The notes below the pieces were generated by a model. The model searched no databases and was not told the origin of the DNA. It saw only the letters and a list, made by a program, of their open reading frames with translations. A stretch of DNA of 64,000 bases from Gracilibacillus dipsosauri (GTDB taxonomy: Bacteria > Bacillota > Bacilli > Bacillales > Amphibacillaceae), in contig NZ_QGTD01000008.1 in the NCBI RefSeq assembly GCF_003176895.1, positions 434,001 through 498,000 on the forward strand. Reading direction: 5' to 3'. A program made the translations under genes and the position numbers. Below are positions 1-8,793 of the stretch, one piece after another (positions within the stretch are counted from its first letter, which is position 1; every line of letters starts with the position of its first letter).

Positions 1-5
1 GCTTA

Positions 6-620
6 GTGGAGGAAAAAGTATATATCCGGCTTAGAAAGAAAATTAGAGTTAAACATAATCACCTTATTTTACTGAAGGATATCGCTTATTTAACAGGGAA
101 TATTTCTTATCTTGATAAGTTAGATCACTTAAAGATTTATCAGATTACGGAAGAGGATAAAAATGTATCAGTTATTGATGGATTTCATCTGTTAGATAAA
201 TTAATTAAAGCATATCCATCCTTGACTTTTGAATTAGTTGGACCTAGTCAGACAATTGTGGAAATTAGTAAACAAAAAAAACAAGCCAATATTTTGCTCG
301 TTACAGCAATCTGGCTACTTCTGTTCGTGGGATCAGCCATGGCAATTATCAATTTTCACTATGATGTTAGCATGCAGGAGGTTCATCAGAGTTTGGCATA
401 TTTCTTTACAGGGGAAAGAGTGAACAAACCACTATGGATACAAATTCCATACTCGATCGGATTAGGACTAGGAATGGTACTCTTTTTTAATCACATCTTC
501 CAAAAACGATTTAATGAGGAACCGAGCCCGCTCGAAGTAGAAATGTTTAATTATCAGCAAGATTTAGATACCTATCTTATTAATCATGAGAATGTTTTGA
601 ATAATAGAGACAATGAATGA
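6..620 (+). CDS. spoVAA: Stage V sporulation protein AA
   Basis: Membrane protein of the SpoVA channel, which moves dipicolinic acid into the forespore and out again at germination. The 204-residue product matches the SpoVAA pattern: a soluble N-terminal half beginning MEEKVYIRLRK, a hydrophobic segment near residues 96-117 (LLFVGSAMAIINF) and a second near 148-166 (IPYSIGLGLGMVLFFNHIF) followed by QKRFNEEPSPLE. The GTG at 6 aligns with the known family start, but its ribosome-binding site is only partly in the window. The stop overlaps spoVAB by 8 bases, so the two are one operon. In B. subtilis sigF lies upstream; here that would be outside the window. Confidence 0.93.
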   Translation: MEEKVYIRLRKKIRVKHNHLILLKDIAYLTGNISYLDKLDHLKIYQITEEDKNVSVIDGFHLLDKLIKAYPSLTFELVGPSQTIVEISKQKKQANILLVTAIWLLLFVGSAMAIINFHYDVSMQEVHQSLAYFFTGERVNKPLWIQIPYSIGLGLGMVLFFNHIFQKRFNEEPSPLEVEMFNYQQDLDTYLINHENVLNNRDNE

Positions 621-1050
621 CATGCGATCTATTATTGCAGAAACCATTATCGGGTTTGGTTCTGGAATTATTGTTGGTTCAGGTCTAGTCGCTTTATTAA
701 CAGTGTTAGGAATTATTCCACGGTTGGTCCAGCTGAGTAAATCTTATACTTTTGTCAAATCATATCAAGCAGCTGTCATACTAGGAGGTATAATAGGGAC
801 ACTTTTTTCCTTCAGTCAAATTTCGATCCATGTTCCCATACTTATCCAAGTATTGTTCGGACTATTCCATGGTGTTTTTATCGGAATGCTTGCAGCAGCA
901 TTGACAGAGGTGCTAAATGTTTTTCCCATCTTAATGAAAAGATTAGGAATGAGCACAGCACTGTTGTGGTTATTAATGGCAATCGTATTAGGCAAAATTT
1001 TTGGCTCTCTTTTCCACTGGATCACCTTTGTCGATATTATGTCATCGTGA
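613..1050 (+). CDS. spoVAB: Stage V sporulation protein AB
   Basis: Small polytopic membrane protein (145 residues, about four hydrophobic segments spanning nearly its whole length) of the SpoVA dipicolinate channel. It is recognised by its N-terminal glycine-rich segment (GFGSGIIVGSGLVALLTVLGI), the segment PRLVQLSKSYTFVK and its place right after spoVAA, which it overlaps. The next gene, 28 bases downstream, is spoVAF; the spoVAC, spoVAD and spoVAE genes that normally lie between them are not present. Confidence 0.9.
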   Translation: MNDMRSIIAETIIGFGSGIIVGSGLVALLTVLGIIPRLVQLSKSYTFVKSYQAAVILGGIIGTLFSFSQISIHVPILIQVLFGLFHGVFIGMLAAALTEVLNVFPILMKRLGMSTALLWLLMAIVLGKIFGSLFHWITFVDIMSS

Positions 1051-1078
1051 AATATGTTAATTTAATGAGGGATAATAG

Positions 1079-2548
1079 ATGAAAAAAAACAAAAATCAAA
1101 AAAAAATCTCATCATCTATAAATATGAATGAGTCTTATTTAAAATCAAAGCTCGGAATAGGTGTTTCCTTTGATGTCGGATTTCGAGAATTAGTGGTACT
1201 TAAAAAGAGAATACAATTATACTATGTAACAGGGTTAGTAGACACGGATTTTGTCATTGAGATCATGAAAAAATTGATCTCTATTAATGATGACGAAAAT
1301 GCTCATACTGATATCTATGATGAGCTAAATAATCGTGTTGTTCACCAACAAGTGGAAAAGACCGATCGATTTGATAAGGCAATGGATCGATTACTATCTG
1401 GTTTACTGGTGATTTTTGCAGACGGAGAAGAAAATTGTTTTATCGTGGATGTCAGACACTATCCAGGAAGAACTCCGGAAGAACCTGACACAGAAAAAGT
1501 GGTTCGAGGTTCTAGAGATGGCTATACAGAAAATATTATTGAAAATACTGCATTAACTCGAAGAAGAATACGAGACGAACGACTAAGAAACGAAATTATG
1601 CAGGTTGGAGAAAGATCGAAGACAGATATTTGTATATCTTATATCCAAGATGTAGCAGATCCGGATTTAGTAAACTTAATTAAAGAAGAACTACAAAATA
1701 TTGATGTTGACGGAATATCTATGGCAGACAAAACAATAGAAGAATATTTGGTTCATCAAGGATTAAATCCATATCCCCAAGTAAGATATACAGAAAGGCC
1801 AGATGTGGCATCGACTCATTTATTTGAAGGACATGTGTTAGTGATGGTGGATACTTCACCTAGTATGATTATTGTGCCTACAACTTTTTTCCACCATGTT
1901 CAACATGCAGAAGAGTACCGGGAAGCACCGGCTGTCGGTACCTTTATTCGTTGGATAAGATTTTTAGGTATATTTGCCTCTTTATTTTTATTGCCATTGT
2001 GGCTATTGGTAGTTCTAGACCCTACATTATTACCAGAAAAACTACAATTTATCGGGCCGAACGAAACAGGTAATGTTCCGATAATTGTACAAATTCTTTT
2101 AGCTGATATAGGGATTGAGTTTTTAAGGATGGCTGCCATTCATACACCAACCCCTTTATCAACCGCCATGGGTTTGATTGCAGCAGTATTAATTGGAGAA
2201 ATTGCAATCGAGGTTGGTTTGTTTAGTTCAGAAGTCATTCTTTATGTTGCGATCAGTGCAATTGGGACTTTTGCCACACCTAGTTATGAACTAAGTGTAG
2301 CCAATAAGATGGCAAGATTACTTTTGCTCATTGTGACCTTTTTCTTCCATGTTCCAGGTTTTCTCATCGGAACAACCTGCTTCATACTGTTTCTTGCTAG
2401 TACAAGGTCGTTACAGACCCCTTATTTATGGCCACTTTTACCGTTTAATGATAAGGCATTGTGGCAAATATTATTCCGAGTAGCTGTTCCGTTATCGAAA
2501 ACACGTCCAAGCATTGTACAAACAAAAAATCATCGAAAACAATCTTAG
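1079..2548 (+). CDS. spoVAF: Stage V sporulation protein AF (GerA-type spore membrane protein)
   Basis: A 489-residue relative of the GerAA germinant-receptor A subunit. It has a long soluble N-terminal part (about residues 1-285, including RHYPGRTPEEPDTEKVVRG and LVMVDTSPSMI) and a C-terminal half of membrane segments starting at FIRWIRFLGIFASLFLLPLW. The family acts in the spore inner membrane and in B. subtilis contributes to germination together with SpoVAEa. The start ATG has a GAGGG about 7 bases upstream. It is last in the spoVA cluster. A spoVAEa partner is not seen beside it, which is unusual. Confidence 0.92.
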   Translation: MKKNKNQKKISSSINMNESYLKSKLGIGVSFDVGFRELVVLKKRIQLYYVTGLVDTDFVIEIMKKLISINDDENAHTDIYDELNNRVVHQQVEKTDRFDKAMDRLLSGLLVIFADGEENCFIVDVRHYPGRTPEEPDTEKVVRGSRDGYTENIIENTALTRRRIRDERLRNEIMQVGERSKTDICISYIQDVADPDLVNLIKEELQNIDVDGISMADKTIEEYLVHQGLNPYPQVRYTERPDVASTHLFEGHVLVMVDTSPSMIIVPTTFFHHVQHAEEYREAPAVGTFIRWIRFLGIFASLFLLPLWLLVVLDPTLLPEKLQFIGPNETGNVPIIVQILLADIGIEFLRMAAIHTPTPLSTAMGLIAAVLIGEIAIEVGLFSSEVILYVAISAIGTFATPSYELSVANKMARLLLLIVTFFFHVPGFLIGTTCFILFLASTRSLQTPYLWPLLPFNDKALWQILFRVAVPLSKTRPSIVQTKNHRKQS

Positions 2549-2580
2549 AATTCTTGTACAAAACTGCTTTTGCGGTTATG

Positions 2581-2609
2581 CTTGAACTTAGGAAGGCTGT
2601 GTGGTAAAT
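2581..2609 (+). promoter_or_regulatory. Candidate sigma-A promoter for lysA
   Basis: TTGAAC (2581-2586), a 17-base spacer and TAAATT (2604-2609). It lies in the 259-base gap between spoVAF and lysA, where a vegetative lysA promoter is needed because the upstream genes are expressed in the forespore. Matches are moderate, so this is a prediction. Confidence 0.45.
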
Positions 2610-2807
2610 TATTTTTATACTTTTTTCGAAATGATTTATTTATGGTACTGCGGGAATAGAAAATCCCTTACTACTTTACCAAGCAGGTGAATAGGAGGGT
2701 TTTTTCTTTGTACACATTAGATTGATAGCAGATTTTTTACTAATAAATCATGGAACGCTAAATTTTATTGGATGACAGAAGGCTATCGTTACTAGGGGGA
2801 TGACTAT
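2610..2807 (+). other. Structured non-coding leader upstream of lysA
   Basis: No gene is seen here. GGGA (2650-2653) and TCCC (2662-2665) can pair within an outer CTGC/GCAG pairing. Alternatively AAATCCC can pair with GGGTTT just before a run of Ts ending near 2704, which would make a terminator-like hairpin. I could not match it to the lysine riboswitch or a T-box. It may simply be the terminator of the spoVA transcript. Confidence 0.35.
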
Positions 2808-4112
2808 ATGGCAGAGCAATTCAGTTATAATGAAAAAGGGCACTTATTGTTTGGAGGACTTGATACCATCGATTTGGCGAAAAAATATGGAACACCATTA
2901 TTCGTTTATGATGTAGAAAAAATTCGGGAAAACGCCCGTGCATTTGTGGAGACATTTCAAAAGCATGGTATAAAGGCACAGGTTGCTTATGCAAGCAAGG
3001 CTTTTTCAAGTATAGCAATGGTACAGGTTGCAAAACAAGAGAATCTTAGTTTGGATGTTGTGTCTCAAGGGGAGTTATACACGGCACTTCAAGCTGGTTT
3101 TCCGGTTGACAAAATTCATTTTCATGGTAATAATAAAAGTCTTGAAGAACTTAGAATGGCGATTGAGAGTAAAATTGGCTGTATTGTTATCGACAATTTT
3201 CATGAGATGGTATTGTTAGAATCACTACTAGCTGAATATGATGCAACAATGGATGTACTCATTAGGGTAACGCCAGGTATTGAAGCACATACACATGACT
3301 ACATTTTGACTGGTAACGAAGACTCTAAATTTGGGTTTGACCTAACAAATGGTCAAGCAGATAAGGCAATACAACAGCTTTTAGCGAAAGAGCGTATTCA
3401 TCTGAAGGGCTTGCACTGTCATATAGGTTCTCAGATATTTGAAACAGATGGATTTATGATGGCAGTGGAACGGCTTTTTGAGAAATTAGCAGAGTGGTCA
3501 AAAAGCTATCAATTTACTGCTGAAGTGCTTAATTTAGGTGGTGGTTTTGGCATTCGCTATACGTCAGAGGATGAACCGTTACCATTAGAGAAATACGTAG
3601 AATCATTAATAGAAAAAGTTTCCTCCCAAACTAATAAATATAACATGGTGTTTCCTGAGATTTGGATAGAACCAGGCAGATCTATTGTCGGGGATGCCTG
3701 TATCACTCTATATTCAATTGGTTCGATCAAGGAAATTCCGAATGTGAGAAAATATGTAGCGGTAGACGGCGGGATGACTGATAATTTGAGGCCTGCGCTA
3801 TATCAAGCGAAATATGAAGCAGTTGTCGCGAATAAAGCCCAACAACCGAGCGATGAAGAAGTTTCTATTGCTGGAAAATGCTGTGAATCAGGAGACATGT
3901 TAATTTGGGATATTATGTTGCCAGAAGTGGAGGCAAATGATATATTAGCTGTATTTAGTACAGGTGCGTATGGTTATTCTATGGCAAACCACTACAACCG
4001 TTTTGCCAAACCAGCAGTTGTATTTGTAGAAAAAGGGAAGGATCAGTTAGTGGTCAAAAGAGAAAGTTACCAAGACTTAGTAACAAATGACTTATCCTAC
4101 GAGGAGGAATAA
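2808..4112 (+). CDS. lysA: Diaminopimelate decarboxylase
   Basis: Pyridoxal-phosphate enzyme that decarboxylates meso-diaminopimelate to L-lysine, the last lysine step. It has 434 residues, the usual length. The PLP lysine is K64 in AYASKAF; the glycine-rich loop [10 protein letters not shown] and the cofactor/substrate motifs [14 protein letters not shown] and CCESGDML are all intact. GGGGGATG lies just before the ATG. It follows spoVAF and precedes ppiB by two bases, as in B. subtilis. It pairs functionally with dapB at 56 kb in this window. Confidence 0.97.
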   Translation: MAEQFSYNEKGHLLFGGLDTIDLAKKYGTPLFVYDVEKIRENARAFVETFQKHGIKAQVAYASKAFSSIAMVQVAKQENLSLDVVSQGELYTALQAGFPVDKIHFHGNNKSLEELRMAIESKIGCIVIDNFHEMVLLESLLAEYDATMDVLIRVTPGIEAHTHDYILTGNEDSKFGFDLTNGQADKAIQQLLAKERIHLKGLHCHIGSQIFETDGFMMAVERLFEKLAEWSKSYQFTAEVLNLGGGFGIRYTSEDEPLPLEKYVESLIEKVSSQTNKYNMVFPEIWIEPGRSIVGDACITLYSIGSIKEIPNVRKYVAVDGGMTDNLRPALYQAKYEAVVANKAQQPSDEEVSIAGKCCESGDMLIWDIMLPEVEANDILAVFSTGAYGYSMANHYNRFAKPAVVFVEKGKDQLVVKRESYQDLVTNDLSYEEE

Positions 4113-4114
4113 CA

Positions 4115-4546
4115 ATGAAGCAAGCGACAATAGCATTTGAAAATGGAGAAGAAATCGTAATAGAGTTATTTGAGGAGGCTGCGCCAAACACCGTAGCTAA
4201 TTTTGAAAAACTAGCAAACGATCATTTTTATGATGGTGTTATTTTTCACCGTGTCATTCCAGGATTTGTTGCGCAAGGCGGAGATCCTACCGGAACCGGA
4301 ATGGGTGGTCCTGGCTATACTATAAAATGCGAAACGGAAGGAAACCCACATAAGCACGTCGCTGGAGCATTATCTATGGCTCATGCCGGTAAGGATACGG
4401 GAGGTAGTCAATTCTTTTTAGTTCACGAGCCTCAGCCACATTTAGATGGCGTGCATACCGTGTTTGGACAAGTTATAGAAGGAATGGATACCGTCCTTCG
4501 AATCAAACAAGGTGATGCAATGAAAACCGTTCGTGTGACGGAATAG
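4115..4546 (+). CDS. ppiB: Peptidyl-prolyl cis-trans isomerase, cyclophilin type
   Basis: Single-domain cytoplasmic cyclophilin of 143 residues with no signal peptide. It carries the active-site blocks [39 protein letters not shown] and FGQVIEGMD. The catalytic Arg is in FHRV. It speeds proline isomerisation during folding. A GAGGAGG-type ribosome-binding site lies within the end of lysA, and the two genes are separated by two bases, so they are cotranscribed. Confidence 0.97.
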   Translation: MKQATIAFENGEEIVIELFEEAAPNTVANFEKLANDHFYDGVIFHRVIPGFVAQGGDPTGTGMGGPGYTIKCETEGNPHKHVAGALSMAHAGKDTGGSQFFLVHEPQPHLDGVHTVFGQVIEGMDTVLRIKQGDAMKTVRVTE

Positions 4547-4550
4547 AAAT

Positions 4551-4588
4551 TGTCAAGGTTTGACATCTTTATTTGATTATACTATTGT
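4551..4588 (+). promoter_or_regulatory. Candidate promoter with overlapping inverted repeat
   Basis: TTGACA (4560-4565), a 17-base spacer and TATTGT (4583-4588) sit ahead of the 34-codon membrane gene. The -35 box forms one arm of a 6-base inverted repeat TGTCAA-GGT-TTGACA (4551-4565), an arrangement typical of an operator. The regulator is unknown. Confidence 0.4.
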
Positions 4589-4633
4589 AATGATTAGAAT
4601 GTTTAATTTCTAAATTAAAAGGGAAAGATAGGG

Positions 4634-4738
4634 ATGAATCAAAGACGCAAAAATTGGATATTGTTGATCTTTCTTTTTGTCATTGCAGTGATATGGGGTT
4701 TTTATTATTGGTTCGGTATAGCACTACCAAATGGTTAA
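4634..4738 (+). CDS. 34-residue single-span membrane protein
   Basis: Short gene with GGGAAAGATAGGG just upstream of its ATG. The product starts MNQRRKNW, has one hydrophobic segment (residues about 9-29, including LLIFLFVIAVIWGF) and ends in ALPNG. The positive N-terminus predicts cytoplasm-in topology. It fills the gap between ppiB and ribT behind its own candidate promoter. I do not recognise the family. Support is the ribosome-binding site, the TM-protein composition and the otherwise empty gap. Confidence 0.55.
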   Translation: MNQRRKNWILLIFLFVIAVIWGFYYWFGIALPNG

Positions 4739-4829
4739 ATGATTCAAATTTTTATCCAAGGTAACGACACATCGAATCAGAACATAACATAACAGTATGA
4801 ATAATGTTATGAATAATGAGGGGTTCAAA

Positions 4830-5186
4830 ATGTTAATTCGTTATAAGAAAAGGCTTGAAAAGATAGCAATGGGACTCTTATCTTTTATGCCTGATGAGAA
4901 AGAAGTTAAACGACTACAGGATACGATCAAGGAATATGAGACAAACGATCAATGGCAGCTATTTTTATGGAAAGAAGAAGACGATGTTCTAGGGGCTATT
5001 GGTTTGATTGTCAAGGAAGATAACAAATCAATTTTAGTACAGCATATCACGGTAGATCCATCACATCGTAATATGGGCATTGGAAAGAAAATGGTACATG
5101 CATTAGAAGGTTTTTTCGATGAGTCCTACTCCATCCATGCGAATGAGCAAACAGAACGATTTCTAGAGAAATGTAAAACATCTTAA
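4830..5186 (+). CDS. ribT: RibT, GNAT-family protein of the riboflavin locus
   Basis: 118-residue GNAT acetyltransferase fold. The start MLIRYKKRLEKIAMGLLSFMP and QLFLWKEEDDVLGAIG are the RibT signature, and the acetyl-CoA loop is DPSHRNMGIGKKM. The ATG at 4830 is preferred over one 33 bases upstream because GAGGGG lies 6 bases before it and family members begin MLIRYKK. In B. subtilis ribT is the last gene of ribDEABHT and its substrate is unresolved. Here no other riboflavin gene and no FMN riboswitch lies beside it. Confidence 0.92.
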   Translation: MLIRYKKRLEKIAMGLLSFMPDEKEVKRLQDTIKEYETNDQWQLFLWKEEDDVLGAIGLIVKEDNKSILVQHITVDPSHRNMGIGKKMVHALEGFFDESYSIHANEQTERFLEKCKTS

Positions 5187-5280
5187 ACAATTATATAGAT
5201 ACAATGAATGCATCCTGATAGCCAGTCAAATAATGACAATGGTATGGAAGGTGCAAGAAATACGATTATGGTAAAATAGA

Positions 5281-5317
5281 AAAGAACCTTTGTGGGTTTC
5301 ACAAAGGTTCTTTTCTT
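5281..5317 (+). terminator. Rho-independent terminator after ribT
   Basis: Perfect 14-base stem AAAGAACCTTTGTG / CACAAAGGTTCTTT with a 5-base loop, followed by TCTTGT. It is symmetrical enough to serve the YjcZ-type gene on the opposite strand too. Confidence 0.9.
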
Positions 5318-5386
5318 GTCGTTTAACATCGTAAAAGTGGATGGCTAGGGATGGTTGGTGAGTACCATTATTCTAAAGTCCGTTTT

Positions 5387-5470
5387 TTAATACCAAGCTG
5401 CACCAACAATAATCAACAAGATAAATAACACAACGATCAACGCAAATCCACTACCGTAAGAATAACCCAT
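5387..5470 (-). CDS. YjcZ-family sporulation micro-protein
   Basis: 27-residue product starting MGYSYGSGFALIVVLF, with a C-terminal LLIIVGAAWY. This is the hallmark of the tiny Bacillus YjcZ/SscA family: a glycine/tyrosine-rich head followed by one membrane span. GGAGG lies 8 bases upstream of the ATG on the minus strand. Members are made during sporulation and at least one is needed for spore-coat assembly. It is the only gene between ribT and scpA and reads against its neighbours; the ribT terminator lies just downstream. Confidence 0.85.
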   Translation of the reverse strand: MGYSYGSGFALIVVLFILLIIVGAAWY

Positions 5471-5657
5471 TTTTATTCCTCCTATTTTCAATTTTAAATC
5501 AATTATAAAATTGATTTCTCGAGATTAATGTATGCTAACAATGGAAAAAAGTATGGGCATATGTAATAGTATATAATAAATGATGGCAGTTTGTTTTTAC
5601 ACTTTTCTTATAAAGAATGATTTAAAAATATTTGTGTGATTTTTGGAGGAAAAATGT

Positions 5658-6380
5658 GTGGCTAATCAGTATGAAGTAAAGTTAGACTCTTTTGAAGGAC
5701 CATTAGATTTATTATTGCATTTAATTAATAAGTATGAAATTGATATTTATGATATACCTGTTGCGGAAATCACCTCTCAATACATGGTATATATACATAC
5801 AATGCAGCAATTAGAGCTTAATATTGCAAGTGAATATTTAGTGATGGCGGCAACCTTATTAGAAATTAAGAGCAAGGTGTTATTACCCAATCCTTCTATA
5901 GAGGTGGATGAGGAATATGAAGAGGATCCTCGTGAGGAATTGATGAGAAGGTTAATTGAATATCGAAAGTATAAGGAAGCGGCAGAACAACTAAAAGAAA
6001 GAGAGATGGAACGAAGTCACATACATACGAGAGCTCCTGTTCCATTAGAAAAACCAAAAGGAGTTACTGTCCCAGAAGGTACAGCTAGTGTTTATGATAT
6101 GCTAAACGCAATGGCAAAAGTATTAGAGCGGAGAAAATGGAATCAACCAATGGAAACATCTATTCAGAGAAGGGAGATACCGATAAAAGAAAGAATGGAT
6201 GCAATATTATTACAATTGCAGGAATCTGATCAAGGTATTTCCTTCTATCAACTATTTCCAGAAAATACGAAATCCTATGTTGTGGCAACCTTTATAGCGG
6301 TTTTAGAATTAATGAAGGATAATAAAATTCATTGTATTCAAGAGAAACAATTTGATGATTTAATGGTTTATCAGGCTTAA
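5658..6380 (+). CDS. scpA: Segregation and condensation protein A (kleisin)
   Basis: 240-residue kleisin that bridges the SMC heads and, with ScpB, makes the condensin complex for chromosome segregation. Recognised by YEVKLDSFEGPLDLLLHLI at the N-terminus, IYDIPVAEITSQYM, and the acidic central region EVDEEYEEDPREELMRRL. I chose the GTG at 5658 because GGAGGA lies 7 bases upstream. A TTG at 5643 overlaps that ribosome-binding site. scpB follows after a short gap. Confidence 0.95.
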   Translation: MANQYEVKLDSFEGPLDLLLHLINKYEIDIYDIPVAEITSQYMVYIHTMQQLELNIASEYLVMAATLLEIKSKVLLPNPSIEVDEEYEEDPREELMRRLIEYRKYKEAAEQLKEREMERSHIHTRAPVPLEKPKGVTVPEGTASVYDMLNAMAKVLERRKWNQPMETSIQRREIPIKERMDAILLQLQESDQGISFYQLFPENTKSYVVATFIAVLELMKDNKIHCIQEKQFDDLMVYQA

Positions 6381-6440
6381 ACACAAAAAGGATCATTCCG
6401 TAATTATGGGTTTATGAATGAAGGACGGTGTATCAATCTA

Positions 6441-7025
6441 GTGGAACTATCAGAGATGAAAGCAATTATAGAAGGTTTAATTTTTGTATCGGGAAATGAA
6501 GGTATTACAAAGAAGGAAATTCAAAAGGTATTAGATTTAGATAAGGACATGGCTGAGCATGTATTAAATGAGTTAAAGTTTGACTATGAAAGTAGTAGTA
6601 GAGGAATGATGTTAGTCGAATCAAAAGGTTCCTTATTTTTGTCCACAAAACCTGAGCATGGTGAATACTATACCAGCCTGACTGAAACGAAGACTATTTC
6701 AAAGTTGTCACAGGCTGCATTAGAAACATTAGCAATCATAGCTTATTTACAACCAATAACCCGAACGGAAATTGAAGAGATTAGAGGAGTTAAGAGTGAC
6801 AGGCCTGTACAGACATTAATTTCTCGTGCACTTATTGAAGAAGTAGGTCGAAAAGAAGGAGTAGGACGACCAATTCTATTTGGTACTACCTTAGATTTTT
6901 TAACTTATTTTGGTTTAAAATCATTAGAGGAGCTGCCTCCATTACCAGAAAACATAGAAGATATTGATGTCGAAACGGAAGCAGATTTATTTTTCGATCG
7001 TTTCCAAGAGCTTGAACAGGAATAG
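6441..7025 (+). CDS. scpB: Segregation and condensation protein B
   Basis: Winged-helix dimer that binds ScpA in the SMC condensin. ITRTEIEEIRGVKSDRPVQT and EVGRKEGVGRPILFGTTLDF are diagnostic, and the C-terminal PPLPENIED tail is typical. The start is uncertain: the GTG at 6441 gives 194 residues (family about 197) and aligns with known N-termini, but an in-frame ATG at 6414 and one at 6456 are alternatives and none has a strong ribosome-binding site. Confidence 0.93.
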   Translation: MELSEMKAIIEGLIFVSGNEGITKKEIQKVLDLDKDMAEHVLNELKFDYESSSRGMMLVESKGSLFLSTKPEHGEYYTSLTETKTISKLSQAALETLAIIAYLQPITRTEIEEIRGVKSDRPVQTLISRALIEEVGRKEGVGRPILFGTTLDFLTYFGLKSLEELPPLPENIEDIDVETEADLFFDRFQELEQE

Positions 7026-7105
7026 GAAAAATACGTGAGCATATGCTTGTCTTTTCTGCATACAATGAAGATATAAAAATTAATTGTCTGAGAAGAGGTG
7101 AAGCA

Positions 7106-8209
7106 GTGCGTTTTGCTATCACAATCATATGTCTTGTATTTGGAGGCTTACTACTATCTCCAGCAGTAGAGGCTCAAACCGAGATAAACGTGTCTGCCGA
7201 AAGCGCAGTACTCATAGACCAAACGTCTGGTCGAGTGTTGTACGAAAAGAATGCTCATAACCAATCCTTGATTGCTAGTATTACGAAGATCATGACAGCC
7301 ATTGTTGCCATTGAATCAGGTGAGTTAGATAGTCAAGTAAGCATATCGGATAATGCCATCGGCACAGAAGGTTCTTCTATTTACTTAAGGTCCGAGGATC
7401 AGTTTACACTGGAGGAATTAATCTATGGGCTGATGCTACGCTCTGGAAATGATGCAGCTGTTGCGATAAGTGAACATGTTGGTGGTAGCTTAGAAGGGTT
7501 TGTTCATCTAATGAATGAGAAAGCCCATTGGATAGGCATGACAAACACACATTTTTCCAATCCTCATGGTCTTGATTCAGAGGACCATTACTCTACTGCC
7601 TATGATATGGGACTCCTAATGAAGTATGCAATGGAAAATGATACTTTTCAAAAAATATCAGGTGCAAAATCATTTCGAGCAAATGACCGTGATTATTCCT
7701 GGCAAAATAAAAATAAATTATTAACAAGGTATTATGAATATTGTACTGGGGGTAAGACAGGTTTTACGAAGGCTGCCGGAAGAACGTTAGTGACAACGGC
7801 GCAGAAGGATGGACAAACCTTGATTGTGGTTACTCTCAATGCTCCTGATGACTGGCAGGATCATATTAGACTATATGAATGGGGATTTGAGCATTATCCT
7901 CTTGAGGAAATCCAATCTGAGGGGGAATATTCCTACGAAAACAAGAAAGATGAAGGTCTTACAAATGGTTGGATTTCGGACGATGTTCTCTATCCTTTAA
8001 CCGATTCAGAAATAAAAAACCTTTCTTCTAAGGTATTTTTAACAACAGAAGCATTAGCATTTGACCAAATTGGAAAAAAGATATTCTACCTAGATGGGGA
8101 GAAGATTGCAGAAACTGCTATTTATCAAGAAGAAGTAAATGAAGAAAAAAGTGGATTTTGGCAAGCTACTCTCGATACCTTTCAAACATTATTAGGTGAA
8201 AAGCAATGA
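7106..8209 (+). CDS. dacB: Sporulation D-alanyl-D-alanine carboxypeptidase (PBP5*)
   Basis: Low-molecular-weight penicillin-binding protein that trims cortex peptidoglycan cross-links. The N-terminus is a signal peptide ending near SPAVEAQ. The serine-peptidase motifs are S58-I-T-K61, SGN (in LMLRSGNDAA) and KTG (in GGKTGFT). The C-terminal region matches the PBP5* layout and ends in an amphipathic stretch. The GTG at 7106 has AGAGGTG 5 bases upstream. It overlaps spmA by 4 bases, reproducing the sporulation operon dacB-spmA-spmB that sigma-E drives in B. subtilis. Confidence 0.94.
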   Translation: MRFAITIICLVFGGLLLSPAVEAQTEINVSAESAVLIDQTSGRVLYEKNAHNQSLIASITKIMTAIVAIESGELDSQVSISDNAIGTEGSSIYLRSEDQFTLEELIYGLMLRSGNDAAVAISEHVGGSLEGFVHLMNEKAHWIGMTNTHFSNPHGLDSEDHYSTAYDMGLLMKYAMENDTFQKISGAKSFRANDRDYSWQNKNKLLTRYYEYCTGGKTGFTKAAGRTLVTTAQKDGQTLIVVTLNAPDDWQDHIRLYEWGFEHYPLEEIQSEGEYSYENKKDEGLTNGWISDDVLYPLTDSEIKNLSSKVFLTTEALAFDQIGKKIFYLDGEKIAETAIYQEEVNEEKSGFWQATLDTFQTLLGEKQ

Positions 8210-8793
8210 TTAACCTTATTTGGGTACTAATGGCCGCTATTGGTATTGTGTATGCAATGTTTAATGGGACGATGGAACAAGTTAATAAGTCATTGTTTGA
8301 TGGAGCAAATGAGGCTGTCACATTAGTTATTGCGCTTACTAGTGTTCTAGTTTTTTGGTTAGGTATGATGAGAATCGCAGAAAAGGCAGGATTATTGAAA
8401 GGGCTTAGTAAACTTTTTCGTCCACTCGTAGTAAGACTCTTTCCAGAAATTCCAGCAGATCATCCAGCGATGGGCTATATATTAGCGAATTTTAGCGCAA
8501 ATTTGTTTGGTTTAGGTAATGCAGCAACACCAATGGGAATCAAAGCAATGGAAGAAATGAAGAAGCTAAGTAATTCGAGCACTGTTTCTAATTCCATGAT
8601 CACCTTTCTCGTAATTAATACGTCAAGTATTACTTTAGTCCCGACCACCGTTATTGCGATTAGAATGGAGTATGGATCTCACTCACCAACTGAAATTGTA
8701 GGCAGTACTTTAATTGCTACACTGGCAACTACCATTACTGCCATTCTCGTAGATCGTCTATTTCAGAAACGAAGGGAGAAGAAGCTGTCTTGA
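8206..8793 (+). CDS. spmA: Spore maturation protein A
   Basis: 195-residue integral membrane protein with the nucleoside-recognition ('Gate') domain. Hydrophobic segments run through the length, with the conserved NFSANLFGLGNAATPMGIKAM block and FLVINTSSITLVPTT. With SpmB it is needed for full spore-core dehydration in Bacillus; the substrate is unknown. The start overlaps the dacB stop (ATGA) and the end overlaps spmB. Confidence 0.94.
   Translation: MINLIWVLMAAIGIVYAMFNGTMEQVNKSLFDGANEAVTLVIALTSVLVFWLGMMRIAEKAGLLKGLSKLFRPLVVRLFPEIPADHPAMGYILANFSANLFGLGNAATPMGIKAMEEMKKLSNSSTVSNSMITFLVINTSSITLVPTTVIAIRMEYGSHSPTEIVGSTLIATLATTITAILVDRLFQKRREKKLS

Noticed and set aside
2610-2807. Lysine riboswitch or T-box before lysA
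   Set aside because: Neither the conserved lysine-riboswitch core nor the T-box sequence could be found; only generic hairpins are visible.
4739-4829. FMN riboswitch before ribT
   Set aside because: None of the RFN conserved blocks occurs in the gap, which is also too short.
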